The notes beneath the pieces are model-generated. The model saw only the letters and a program-made list of their open reading frames with translations, had not been told where the DNA came from and made no database searches. Both the position numbers and the translations under genes were made by a program. A stretch of DNA of 64,000 nucleotides from Shouchella clausii. Lineage in GTDB: Bacteria; Bacillota; Bacilli; Bacillales; Bacillaceae_D. Numbering within the stretch: position 1 is the stretch's first letter; each line of letters opens with the position of its first letter. Shown piece after piece: positions 1 through 13,047 of this stretch. The stretch is from positions 2,666,001 through 2,730,000 of the forward strand of contig NZ_CP019985.1 in NCBI RefSeq assembly GCF_002250115.1, in the 5' to 3' direction.

Positions 1-311
1 GTTGGCTCAAATGGAGGCGTCTCCCACTCGCTTAATGGGTCAGGAGGCTGTACATCGTAATGTCCATAAATTAACAAAGTTGGCGCGTGTTTGTCTGTGA
101 GAAGTTCACCGTATAGAATAGGATGGCCCTCTGTTTCAAACAGTTCAGTCCGGGCACCGACTTCCTCCATTAGCGCTCGCATTAACGCTGCGCATTCGCG
201 CATTCCTTTGTTTTGAGTGCTAATGCTTTCTTGGCGCAACAGTTTAAACAACGTAGCCAATGAATCGTCTGTTTGCTTGGCGACAATGTCGTCAATTGCT
301 GGAATGCTCAG
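1..311 (-). CDS. M20-family metallopeptidase/dipeptidase, N-terminal part
   Basis: Reverse-strand reading frame running off the left edge; about 103 residues are visible. The N-terminal helix pattern (DDSLATLFKLLRQESIS, then GMRECAALMRALMEE) and the metal-site stretch LIYGHYDVQPP are typical of M20/M25/M40 peptidases, in which this His and a following Asp bind and orient the zinc pair. Family members are usually 450-470 residues, so most of the protein lies outside. The frame has a TAG only four codons upstream of the CTG at 311-309, and no ATG, GTG or TTG lies between. The AGGAGG at 325-320 sits 5 nt before ATT (314-312) and 8 nt before CTG, so the start is probably one of these rare codons; CTG is annotated. 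Exact substrate unknown (dipeptides or N-acyl amino acids are inferred from the family). Confidence 0.72.
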   Translation of the reverse strand, partial: MSIPAIDDIVAKQTDDSLATLFKLLRQESISTQNKGMRECAALMRALMEEVGARTELFETEGHPILYGELLTDKHAPTLLIYGHYDVQPPDPLSEWETPPFEP

Positions 312-431
312 AATAAATTCCTCCTAGTCTTAGGCGAAAGCAAAAAGGCTAGCGCCATCGTGTTTTTTAAATCGTAACACGGCCTACTGAAAAAGGGAAT
401 TGAATGAGGGCAGGCTGCAACTGGTGGTAAC

Positions 432-464
432 AAAAAAGCTTCCGCAAAATGCGGAAGCTTTTTT
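432..464. terminator. bidirectional intrinsic terminator after clpP
   Basis: Perfect stem AAGCTTCCGC / GCGGAAGCTT (436-445 and 451-460) with loop AAAAT, flanked by A-tract on the left and T-tract on the right, so it can act in both directions. It ends the reverse-strand clpP transcript. Confidence 0.85.
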
Positions 465-467
465 ATG

Positions 468-1055
468 TTATTTCGTTGGTGTGTCAATCACTTTGTCGAT
501 TAAGCCGTATTCTTTTGCTTGTTCGGCTGACATGAAGTTATCACGGTCAGTGTCTCTTGCAATTCGTTCGTACGGTTGACCAGAACGTTCTGCCATAATT
601 TGATTGAGTTTTTCGCGCATTTGAATGATGCGGCGGGCATGGATTTCCATGTCTGCAGCTTGGCCTTGCATGCCGCCAAGTGGTTGGTGGATCATCACTT
701 CGCTATTTGGCAATGCCATCCGCTTGCCTTTCGCCCCAGCAGTGAGCAAAAATGCGCCCATGGAAGCAGCCATGCCGATGCAAATCGTTGATACATCTGG
801 TTTAATGAATTGCATCGTGTCATAGATCGCCATTCCAGCAGTAATCGAGCCGCCAGGAGAGTTAATGTATAAGGAAATATCTTTTTCAGGGTCTTCTGCT
901 TGCAAAAACAACATTTGTGCAACGATCGAGTTGGCGACATTGTCGTCAATCCCGCTCCCTAGCATAATAATGCGGTCTTTCAATAAACGGGAGTAAATAT
1001 CATATGCACGCTCGCCACGGTTTGTTTGTTCAATTACTGTAGGTATTAAATTCAT
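468..1055 (-). CDS. clpP: ATP-dependent Clp protease proteolytic subunit
   Basis: 195 residues, the usual ClpP length. ClpP is the serine-protease chamber that degrades unfolded or tagged proteins fed by ClpX, ClpC or ClpE in the cytoplasm; tmRNA-tagged proteins are among its targets. The catalytic triad is visible: Ser98 in GMAASMGA, His123 in MIHQPLGG and Asp172 in DTDRDNF; the substrate-binding SPGGS loop is at 66-70. The ATG at 1055 follows a GAGGAGG ribosome site. It is monocistronic: its own terminator lies downstream and a CtsR-type operator overlaps its promoter. Confidence 0.98.
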   Translation of the reverse strand: MNLIPTVIEQTNRGERAYDIYSRLLKDRIIMLGSGIDDNVANSIVAQMLFLQAEDPEKDISLYINSPGGSITAGMAIYDTMQFIKPDVSTICIGMAASMGAFLLTAGAKGKRMALPNSEVMIHQPLGGMQGQAADMEIHARRIIQMREKLNQIMAERSGQPYERIARDTDRDNFMSAEQAKEYGLIDKVIDTPTK

Positions 1056-1112
1056 CGCTCTTCCTCCTCATGTCATATTGACTAAAATCCTTGAAATTGT
1101 TGCTCTGTAATC

Positions 1113-1142
1113 ATCATACTGCAAAGGTCAATAAAGGTCAAA
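1113..1142 (-). promoter_or_regulatory. clpP promoter with CtsR heptad repeat
   Basis: On the reverse strand: -35 TTGACC (1141-1136), 17-nt spacer, -10 TATGAT (1118-1113). Tandem heptads GGTCAAT-AAA-GGTCAAA at 1126-1142 (plus-strand reading) match the CtsR box (RGTCAAA-NAN-RGTCAAA) with one mismatch, and they cover the -35 and upstream spacer. CtsR binding here would block polymerase, giving heat-shock induction of clpP, as known in Bacillus. Confidence 0.85.
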
Positions 1143-1348
1143 TAAGTTGCTTCTTTTTTCAAAAGTATGTACGGAAACAACAAAAAAGCAGTTTCATCCA
1201 TGTACTATTCCTTGTGATGACCAAAAAGCCCTTCTTTCATGATAGACTAAATTATAAAGATGTAAACCTCTATGTTTTACGCCGTTCACAACGTTGCTTT
1301 TTATTTTTTTAAAGGAACAAAAGAGCTAGGCAACTGCTGAAATTAAAA

Positions 1349-1386
1349 AGAAAGCGTTTACATAAACAAGCCATTTGGTTTATGCT
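1349..1386 (+). promoter_or_regulatory. sigL promoter with overlapping cre-like site
   Basis: AGAAAGCGTTTACA (1349-1362) matches the cre consensus TGWNANCGNTNWCA at 13 of 14 positions. Its right half contains a -35-like TTTACA (1357-1362), followed 18 nt later by TATGCT (1381-1386). CcpA bound here would repress sigL in glucose; catabolite repression of sigL is known in B. subtilis. Confidence 0.6.
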
Positions 1387-1479
1387 ATGACATGTAGAGG
1401 AAAAAGAGCATTTAAATTCGCCTAAGCGGTATGTAAAATCAATGTAAGGAAGTTCGAAGTTCGAGGAGGGGTTGAATAG

Positions 1480-2817
1480 ATGGAGATTGGCTTACTGCAA
1501 CGTCAGACAACTAGTTTAGTGATGACCCAAGAGTTAAGGCAAGCGCTCCACTTGCTACAATATTCGTCTGTGGATGTCATTGCCTATTTGCGGGAACAAG
1601 CGCTAGAAAATCCTCTACTCGAATTACATGAACGATCAACTCTTTCCCGTGAACGGGAACTGGATGGCACAAGGCCGATCAGGCAAACGGTGTCAAGTGA
1701 CGACAAACAGGCAGCGTTGCAAAATGTTCCACAAAGAGGGCGGACGCTTGCTGATGAGTTGCACGAACAGCTGATTGAATCGCCGACGCTGAGCGAAAAC
1801 GATAAATGCGAGCTTACTTATTTGATTGGCAATTTACGGGAAGATGGCTATCTAGGAGAAGAGCTGCCTCAGCTTTGCGCAGACCGGAAAATCGCTGAAT
1901 CGGAAGGGGAAAGGTTGCTCGCCATATTGCAAAGTTTTGAGCCTGCAGGCGTAGGGGCCCGTTCCCTTGGGGAATGCTTGGCCTTACAACTTAAACGAAT
2001 GCCTGATTGCCATCCTCTTGCGATTGACATCGTCTTAAACCATCTCGAAGCGCTAGCTGCCCGGAAGTGGAAGCAACTTGCGAAACAATACGGCGTCGCT
2101 GTTCAAGCTATACAGCAACTATACGACCAATTAAAGGAGCTTGACCCAAAGCCTGGACTACGTTATTCGAAGGAAACGGCCATTTACGTCCAGCCTGATG
2201 TGCTGATGGCAAAGGATGAATCTGGAAAGCTGCTTGTCTTCATGAATGATGACATACTACCAGCCATTCGCGTACATGAGGAATACGACCATTTGTTGAA
2301 ACAACAAGTCGAGACAAGCGCGTACGCGAAGCAAAAAAAGCAGCATGTCGAGTGGTTAAAGCGCAGCCTTGAACAACGCCAGCAAACGGTGCGTCGCGTG
2401 GCGGAAGTGTTGGCGAGCGAGCAGGCAGACTACTTGCTTCAGCCTAATGGGGTGCTCAAGCCATTGACGTTAAACGATGTTGCCCAAGTTCTCGGCATCC
2501 ATGAATCAACCGTAAGCCGGGCAACAGCAAATAAATATGCACAAACACCTCGTGGCTTAGTCGAATTAAAAGGATTGTTCTCTGCCCATGTTTCAAAGTC
2601 AGATACCCAATTAACCAATCACCACGTTAAAGTGTGGCTTAAAGAAATGATTAGCGTAGAGGATAAAAGCAAACCTTTGTCAGACCAAAAATTAGCGGAG
2701 CAGTTGAGAATCGAAAAAGGAGTAGCTTTGTCGCGGCGGGTAGTAGCAAAATACCGCGATGAACTTGGGATTTTGCCATCTTCGAAACGGAAACGCTACA
2801 ACGAAAGGACTGGATAA
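1480..2817 (+). CDS. rpoN: RNA polymerase sigma-54 factor SigL/RpoN
   Basis: 445 residues, full length. Sigma-54 directs polymerase to -24/-12 promoters and needs AAA+ enhancer-binding activators; in Bacillus it serves amino-acid, levan and acetoin catabolism. Region I is Gln/Leu-rich at the N-terminus (MTQELRQALHLLQYSSVDV, about 15-33), the core-binding region follows, an HTH lies near 325-350 (LNDVAQVLGIHESTVSRATANK), and the C-terminal RpoN box reads SRRVVAKYRDELGIL, close to the ARRTVAKYRE consensus. The ATG follows a GAGGAGG site. The stop overlaps the next ATG (TAATG), implying cotranslation with the glutaredoxin-like gene. Confidence 0.97.
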   Translation: MEIGLLQRQTTSLVMTQELRQALHLLQYSSVDVIAYLREQALENPLLELHERSTLSRERELDGTRPIRQTVSSDDKQAALQNVPQRGRTLADELHEQLIESPTLSENDKCELTYLIGNLREDGYLGEELPQLCADRKIAESEGERLLAILQSFEPAGVGARSLGECLALQLKRMPDCHPLAIDIVLNHLEALAARKWKQLAKQYGVAVQAIQQLYDQLKELDPKPGLRYSKETAIYVQPDVLMAKDESGKLLVFMNDDILPAIRVHEEYDHLLKQQVETSAYAKQKKQHVEWLKRSLEQRQQTVRRVAEVLASEQADYLLQPNGVLKPLTLNDVAQVLGIHESTVSRATANKYAQTPRGLVELKGLFSAHVSKSDTQLTNHHVKVWLKEMISVEDKSKPLSDQKLAEQLRIEKGVALSRRVVAKYRDELGILPSSKRKRYNERTG

Positions 2818-3068
2818 TGAACGTCGATTTTTATACGAAAAAAGGGTGTCCCTTGTGCGACAAGGGGTACGCATTGCTAAAAGAATTAGCCGATTGTTAC
2901 TCGCTTGTAATTCAATGCCATGACATTTATCAGGATGATGTGCTTTTAGAGAAGTACCAACTTAAAATCCCTGTTGTTTGTATAGACGGCCAAGAAATTG
3001 GCTACGGCTTATTAGAGAAAGAGTTGCTCCAAAAACAGATCGAACGCATTCGTTCAATAAAGCAGTAA
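2817..3068 (+). CDS. glutaredoxin-family thiol protein
   Basis: 83 residues with a thioredoxin fold pattern: beta strand NVDFYTKKGCPLC with a CPLC redox motif (residues 10-13), then KIPVVCIDGQEIGYG, which holds the cis-Pro of glutaredoxin-like proteins. It probably reduces disulfides or mixed thiols in the cytoplasm; the partner is unknown. Start is the ATG overlapping the sigL stop, so it is translationally coupled. Similar short glutaredoxin-like genes sit just before cggR in other Bacillaceae. No signal peptide. Confidence 0.85.
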   Translation: MNVDFYTKKGCPLCDKGYALLKELADCYSLVIQCHDIYQDDVLLEKYQLKIPVVCIDGQEIGYGLLEKELLQKQIERIRSIKQ

Positions 3069-3121
3069 GCATGTACAAATGGAAAGGCGACGTCCTGCTG
3101 ACAACACATCGAAAAACATAA

Positions 3122-3158
3122 AGACTGCCTGTTCCCATTTAACGGGGATAGGCAGTTT
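3122..3158. terminator. stem-loop after sigL-glutaredoxin unit
   Basis: ACTGCC (3124-3129) pairs with GGCAGT (3151-3156), with further internal pairing of TCCC and GGGA. A short T tract follows on the plus strand. Likely the 3' end of the sigL transcript, also facing the convergent phr gene. Confidence 0.5.
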
Positions 3159-3194
3159 CAGTCAAAAAGAGAACCGATTGGCTCTCTAGTAAAA

Positions 3195-3521
3195 TTAAGC
3201 TTTTGGCTTTGCCGTGTGAATGAAAGTAATATCGCCTTTATCATGATCGCCAATAGAAGTAATATCGCCTTTATCATGATCGCCAATAGAAGTAATATCG
3301 CCTTTATCATGGTCGCCAATAGAAGTAATATCGCCTTTATCACGGTCGTCAATAGAAGTAATATCGCCTTGATCACTGCTGTCAATGAAAGTAATGTCTC
3401 CTTTATCTCGGCTATTCATTTCACTGTTAGCCTGTGTGTTTGTAAAAACAACAAATGAAGCTGCTGCGATTAAAGAGACGCCAAGTGAAACGACCAACTT
3501 TTTCTTAAACAACTGAATCAA
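3195..3521 (-). CDS. Phr-type secreted signal-peptide precursor with six tandem repeats
   Basis: 108 residues: a positively charged start (MIQLFKKK), a hydrophobic export segment (about 9-26), then residues 37-102 made only of six 11-residue units. The core is D-[K/Q]-G-D-I-T-[S/F]-I; the unit starts are Ser37, Ser48, Asp59, Asp70, Asp81 and Asp92. Ordinary Phr precursors (40-60 residues) carry one 5-6 residue pheromone near the C-terminus; this one could release several copies. It starts inside the 3' end of the upstream rap gene (17-nt overlap), the standard rap-phr arrangement. By analogy the peptide is exported by Sec, cut outside, re-imported by Opp, and inhibits the neighbouring Rap. 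The mature sequence is not known; DKGDIT is the most conserved candidate. Confidence 0.85.
   Translation of the reverse strand: MIQLFKKKLVVSLGVSLIAAASFVVFTNTQANSEMNSRDKGDITFIDSSDQGDITSIDDRDKGDITSIGDHDKGDITSIGDHDKGDITSIGDHDKGDITFIHTAKPKA
3216..3413 (-). repeat. six 33-bp in-frame tandem repeats inside phr
   Basis: Exactly 198 nt, six 33-nt units each coding for 11 residues. The four downstream units (toward 3216) are nearly identical at DNA level, while the two nearest the signal peptide have diverged (TCACTGCTG and TCTCGGCTA variants), a pattern expected from recent unit duplication at one end. Confidence 0.95.
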
Positions 3522-4599
3522 CTCCTAAAGTATGTTGGTATAAGCGTGCACCATGGGCCACTTTCATATATTTCAATGCCAGTTTAGTATTTCCTTCCTT
3601 TTCTGCAAAGTGAGCGGCTTCTTCAGCAAGTTCACTTACCTCAAAGTCCATTCCTTCTTTTTGGAGCTGTGCAATCGCTTCGTCAACCAAATCATAATTT
3701 TTTTCGATGTGAAGGCCTTCCGTAAACAAGCAGCGTGCGTTGTATTCTTTGCTTTTGTAGTAGGCGGCACCTGCTTTTGCAATTTGGAAATGGGGGAGGG
3801 CTTCTTCGATTTTTCCTTGATTAAAGAGGACGTTACTTAAATTGTATCTAGATTTGGCACCGAAAATCGTGTTTTTGTGCTCAGGAATATCAAGCGCTCG
3901 TTTAAAATACGTTTCCGCCTCGTTAAACTTTTTTTGGCCTTGCTTGTTTAAACCTAGCGTCCGCAACACTTGTCCATATACAATTGGAATGCCTTTAGCA
4001 CGCTCTAACGCCTGCTTTAGGATAGCTTCGCCTTTTTCAGGGTTGTTTAATTCTTGATGAATACAAGCAGTGATAATTTGGCAGTTTATCGCTGGCTCAT
4101 GATATTGAAGCCGATCGAATAGGACGTTTGCTTGTTCCATGTAGGACGAAGCAATCAAATAATGGTTGAGACGATAATAAACAAGGCCAATATATTGATA
4201 AAATTCCGCTTCCTCCGCCTCATCGTTTACGTATTCTAGTAGTCGTTCGGCTTTGCGAAACAGCTTTACAGCAGACCGGTACCGTTCTTGCGTAAACTCG
4301 TATTGGCCACTAACAAAGTAATAAAGATACTTGAGAAGGTCATCGATTTCGGTCTTTTCAGAAATCGGCTCTATTTCCTCAGGGCATTCGTTTTTATCGT
4401 AACGGCTGACTAAAATCTGATGTTTAAATTCGACTAGTGAGTAGAAGGCCATAAACTTGTCGCTTGGATCCATCGCTGGTAAAAGCTGTTTGACCTCTTC
4501 TTTTAAAATAATCGCCTGTTCATATGACTTAGAAAGAAGGCAACTATACCATTCTGCGATTTTTGCCCCAACCGATTCAGAACGTATCGTCCTCCCCAT
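3505..4599 (-). CDS. Rap-family TPR regulator (response regulator aspartate phosphatase family)
   Basis: 364 residues, the typical Rap length. The N-terminal three-helix bundle (VGAKIAEWYSCLLSKSYEQAIILKEEV) is the phosphatase/effector part, followed by a series of TPR repeats from about residue 95 to 350 (FYQYIGLVYYRLNHYLIASSYMEQA; FNEAETYFKRALDIPE; ALPHFQIAKAG) that bind the Phr peptide. Rap proteins dephosphorylate Spo0F or sequester DNA-binding regulators such as ComA; which applies here cannot be told. Start ATG at 4599 is preceded by AGGAGG at 4613-4608. The phr gene overlaps its 3' end. It is divergent from cggR. Confidence 0.92.
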   Translation of the reverse strand: MGRTIRSESVGAKIAEWYSCLLSKSYEQAIILKEEVKQLLPAMDPSDKFMAFYSLVEFKHQILVSRYDKNECPEEIEPISEKTEIDDLLKYLYYFVSGQYEFTQERYRSAVKLFRKAERLLEYVNDEAEEAEFYQYIGLVYYRLNHYLIASSYMEQANVLFDRLQYHEPAINCQIITACIHQELNNPEKGEAILKQALERAKGIPIVYGQVLRTLGLNKQGQKKFNEAETYFKRALDIPEHKNTIFGAKSRYNLSNVLFNQGKIEEALPHFQIAKAGAAYYKSKEYNARCLFTEGLHIEKNYDLVDEAIAQLQKEGMDFEVSELAEEAAHFAEKEGNTKLALKYMKVAHGARLYQHTLGVDSVV

Positions 4600-4778
4600 A
4601 AAACCAACCTCCTAATGAATCCCATTTATATTCATATAATAGCAAAGAAAATAGGACTTGCCTACTATTATAAGAATTTTCCCCAAAGTTATAAAATGTT
4701 ATCTCTGAAAACAAAATAGGAGCATGTTATTTTTGATTTTAACAATGGCTTGCCATTATCAAACGGAGGATGTTTTAG

Positions 4779-4807
4779 TTGTCTGTTTTCGACTTCCTTG
4801 GTACAAT
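4779..4807 (+). promoter_or_regulatory. cggR-gapA operon promoter
   Basis: TTGTCT (4779-4784), 17-nt spacer, TACAAT (4802-4807). Transcription would start near 4814, about 23 nt upstream of the CggR operator. Confidence 0.65.
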
Positions 4808-4836
4808 ACAAGTGTAGTGAATGTTTTTGCTCTAAC

Positions 4837-4875
4837 CGGGACATAATATGTCTGCGAGGGACGTTATATGTCCCG
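4837..4875 (+). promoter_or_regulatory. CggR operator (two tandem half-sites)
   Basis: CGGGACATAATATGTC (4837-4852) is followed by AGGGACGTTATATGTCCCG (4857-4875), spaced 20 nt apart. Each has the GGGAC...TGTC core of the known B. subtilis CggR operator, and the position downstream of the promoter and before cggR also matches. Repressor bound here blocks elongation until fructose-1,6-bisphosphate accumulates. Confidence 0.88.
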
Positions 4876-4895
4876 ATAAACGGAGGAGGTGTTAC

Positions 4896-5912
4896 ATGCG
4901 GACGCTTATTAATCTGCAAAGACAAATTGTTCCCGAATTAATGGAAACAATGGCAAAGCGTTATCGCTTGCTGCAATATATCCGTTTAATGCAGCCAATC
5001 GGACGCAGAAGCCTAGCAACCAATTTGCAAACCTCCGAACGTATCGTCCGTGGGGAAGTGACGCTTCTTAAAGATCAGGGGCTCATTGAACTGACGACGG
5101 CTGGCATGCGCCTAACTGAAGCAGGCGAATCGTTGTTTTTAGAGCTTGCCGATATGATGGCAGAGCTGCTTGGGCATCGCCGGCTGGAAGAAAAGCTGGA
5201 AGAAAAGCTTGGCGTCGGCCAGGCGATTGTTGTCGCTGGCGATAGCGACGAAGAAGAATGGGTGAAGCAGGAGTTAGGTAGAGCTTGCGTCGATGAATTG
5301 AAACGTGTGGCTAAAAAAGGCGACGTCTTCGCCGTAATGGGCGGCACAACGCTTGCCGCAGTAGCAAATATGGTCACGCCAGATGAGACGCTAGCGACAA
5401 CGACGTTCGTGCCCGCTAGAGGCGGGTTGGGCGAAAAAGTTGAAATCCAGGCTAATACCATTAGTGCTGAGTTTGCCAGACGCTCAGGAGCTTCTTACCG
5501 GCTGCTGCACGTTCCTGATCAATTAAGCGAAGAAGCATACCATTCACTTGTATTGGAACGATCAGTTAGGGAAATCCTAGATGTGATTACGTCTTCTGCG
5601 GTTGTCATGCATGGCATCGGCGATGCGAGGCGAATGGCAGCTAGGCGCGATTCTGGTCAGCCGTTTATCGAGACATTGAAACGGGAAGAAGCGGTAGCAG
5701 AAGCGTTCGGCTATTACTTCAATGCAAATGGAGAGATTATCCACAAGCAGCGAACAATTGGCTTGCAATTAGGCGAGCTGGAAGGCAAGTACGTTATTTC
5801 AATCGCTGGCGGGCATACGAAAGCAAATGCGATTCTCGCTTATATGAAGAATCGGCCAAGTGATGTACTTGTAACAGACGAAGGGGCAGCCAGACGGCTG
5901 TTATCCGAGTAA
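4896..5912 (+). CDS. cggR: central glycolytic genes repressor CggR
   Basis: 338 residues, close to the 340 of B. subtilis CggR. It represses the gapA-pgk-tpiA-gpmI-eno operon and itself and is released by fructose-1,6-bisphosphate. The N-terminal winged HTH (about 20-70) includes LLQYIRLMQPIGRRSLATNLQTSERIVRGEV, almost the family signature; the SorC-type sugar-phosphate-binding domain follows (VFAVMGGTTLAAVANM; the segment ending in AGGHTKANAI). An upstream in-frame ATG at 4848 falls inside the operator; the ATG at 4896 has AGGAGG 6 nt before it and matches the family start (RTLINLQRQIVPEL), so it was chosen. Confidence 0.95.
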   Translation: MRTLINLQRQIVPELMETMAKRYRLLQYIRLMQPIGRRSLATNLQTSERIVRGEVTLLKDQGLIELTTAGMRLTEAGESLFLELADMMAELLGHRRLEEKLEEKLGVGQAIVVAGDSDEEEWVKQELGRACVDELKRVAKKGDVFAVMGGTTLAAVANMVTPDETLATTTFVPARGGLGEKVEIQANTISAEFARRSGASYRLLHVPDQLSEEAYHSLVLERSVREILDVITSSAVVMHGIGDARRMAARRDSGQPFIETLKREEAVAEAFGYYFNANGEIIHKQRTIGLQLGELEGKYVISIAGGHTKANAILAYMKNRPSDVLVTDEGAARRLLSE

Positions 5913-5921
5913 GATCCTGTA

Positions 5922-5941
5922 AAAAAGGCAACTGCCTTTTT
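5922..5941 (+). promoter_or_regulatory. cggR-gapA intercistronic stem-loop
   Basis: AAAAAGGC-AACT-GCCTTTTT forms a short perfect hairpin 35 nt before gapA. It may act as a weak terminator or, as known for B. subtilis, mark mRNA processing that leaves a stable gapA message and an unstable cggR message. Confidence 0.55.
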
Positions 5942-5963
5942 AATAAAAAGAAATTAACGCTAG

Positions 5964-6983
<1,020 letters not shown>

Positions 6984-7063
6984 GTAAAAATAGGCTTCAG
7001 AGGAGGAAGGCCATCTGCCTCCCTCCTTTGCGCTGTCTAGATGTCCGATAGGAGGATCAAGTA

Positions 7064-10562
<3,499 letters not shown>

Positions 10563-10568
10563 GAGTGA

Positions 10569-11864
<1,296 letters not shown>

Positions 11865-11881
11865 GTGGTTAATAGCAACGC

Positions 11882-11911
11882 CCCTCCTGATTAGATACAG
11901 GAGGGTTTTTT
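11882..11911 (+). terminator. glycolysis operon terminator
   Basis: CCCTCCTG / CAGGAGGG stem (11882-11889, 11898-11905) with an 8-nt loop, then six T. Confidence 0.92.
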
Positions 11912-12055
11912 CGATTGTGGGGAGGAATCATTAAATTAAAATATAAATAACTCAATATTATGAATATATTATAATGAATGAAATATAAAATACTATATGT
12001 TAATGTTAAATTGTACTTCTTATAATTCAATTCTGAATATAAGGAGCAAAAAAAT

Positions 12056-12835
12056 ATGGGAGGGATTTTTTTGAAAGTAATCGCAGGTAGGTTCACTTTT
12101 GTAATGTTGGCCATTTTATTTGTAATTGGCACAACAGTATCTTCGGTCGCAGGTGCGCAGAGCATAACCGATGAACAGCTACGAAAACAAGTTAGTGAAA
12201 AGATAACGAAAGAACTAGGCATTGAGTACTATGAGGTAGAAACAAAAGAAGCTGAAACATATGTAAATGATTTGAAGAGTAATTCTTTATTTGTAAATGA
12301 GGCTAATTCTGATATATCAGAATATTAGGCCTATGGTATTACTGGACTTCCAGCAGAAGGTTTTGAGGACAACGTGATTGTCATTAACGGCTTTTTAGAT
12401 AATTCAAATGAGTTTATAGCCGTTTACAACAAAGATTATAATGGGCTTGGTTTTGCTACGATCACTGACGATTCTGGTGAAGAAATTACAGTTACATTTA
12501 TTGCAGAGGATAGAGTCGAGACATCTAGTTTGTCTGAAGAAGAAGCAAAAACTATCCAAAAAAATTATGCCGTAAATATGGATAGTAAAATCGAAAAATA
12601 CTTAACTGGAGGAGATGAAGATTGTAATTGTGGACCTGAAGAAAATGTGTCAACTGGTGAAGTAATTACACATGACTATCCTTGGTATGCTTCTTTCTTA
12701 TGTTCTATTGCTGGAAGCATTGCATGTGTTAGCTTATGTATTGCTTTTGGGGTCGTTCCAGTTGCTGGTTGGTCTCTTGCCTTTTTCTGCGAGATGTTTT
12801 GTACGGGTGCATGGGGAACCTGGTTATGCCCTTAA
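12056..12835 (+). pseudogene. halocin-C8-like bacteriocin precursor, interrupted by in-frame TAG
   Basis: Reading frame of 259 codons with one internal stop, TAG at 12326-12328; the same frame continues directly after it. Upstream part (90 residues): signal peptide (hydrophobic segment about 13-34 ending in VAGAQS). Downstream part (from a possible GTG at 12374, 153 residues): a Cys-rich C-terminus with DCNCGP, then FLCSIAGSIACVSLCIAF and VPVAGWSLAFFCEMFCTG. The last part resembles the mature halocin C8 core (CGLLGITIPVAGLSC...EIVCTV), so I infer a secreted, disulfide-bonded antimicrobial peptide precursor. Start could also be TTG at 12071, after GGGAGG. The AT-rich upstream region (11930-12050) unlike its neighbours suggests transfer. 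It may be an inactivated gene, a suppressed stop, or a sequencing error; I cannot distinguish these. Confidence 0.65.
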
Positions 12836-12852
12836 AACAATAGGGTAAGGTT

Positions 12853-12890
12853 AGTAGCATGGACCTTTATGTAGTCCATGCTACTTTTAA
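12853..12890 (+). terminator. terminator after the halocin-like gene
   Basis: Perfect 12-bp stem AGTAGCATGGAC / GTCCATGCTACT (12853-12864, 12874-12885), 9-nt loop, then TTT. Confidence 0.85.
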
Positions 12891-13047
12891 AAATAGTCGT
12901 GACGGCATAAGAACTTCGGTTTGGTGTCTAAAAATGAGAAATTGATAAGTAAAAGACACATAGGCTATTTAAGTCATATCAAATTAAGCATAATTAGCCT
13001 TTTCCCTTTCCCTGTCTAAGAATGTAGAAACAGTTTTTACCTTAATA

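Larger units (their letters stand above)
1056..1479. other. divergent clpP / sigL intergenic region
   Basis: 424 nt without a convincing gene. It holds the clpP promoter with CtsR box on the reverse strand (1113-1142) and the sigL promoter with a cre-like site (1349-1386). The stretch 1150-1340 is AT-rich and shows no coding signal I trust. Confidence 0.7.

Noticed and set aside
576-825. Plus-strand ORFs antisense to clpP
   Set aside because: They lie wholly inside conserved clpP coding sequence and have no ribosome site or recognisable product.
3216-3413. Regular 33-bp repeats as a CRISPR array
   Set aside because: The repeats have no spacers, are exactly in frame with an exported peptide precursor, and no cas genes are near.
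3158-3458. Repetitive ORFs on both strands (NRSNIAFIMIA type on plus, IKAILLLLA type on minus)
   Set aside because: They are the same 33-bp repeat read in other frames; the overlap with rap and the signal peptide favour the phr frame.
4689-4925. Reverse-strand ORF across the cggR promoter
   Set aside because: It covers the promoter and operator and has no family resemblance.
7000-7028. Terminator between gapA and pgk
   Set aside because: The hairpin is imperfect and lacks a T tract; the operon continues through pgk to eno.
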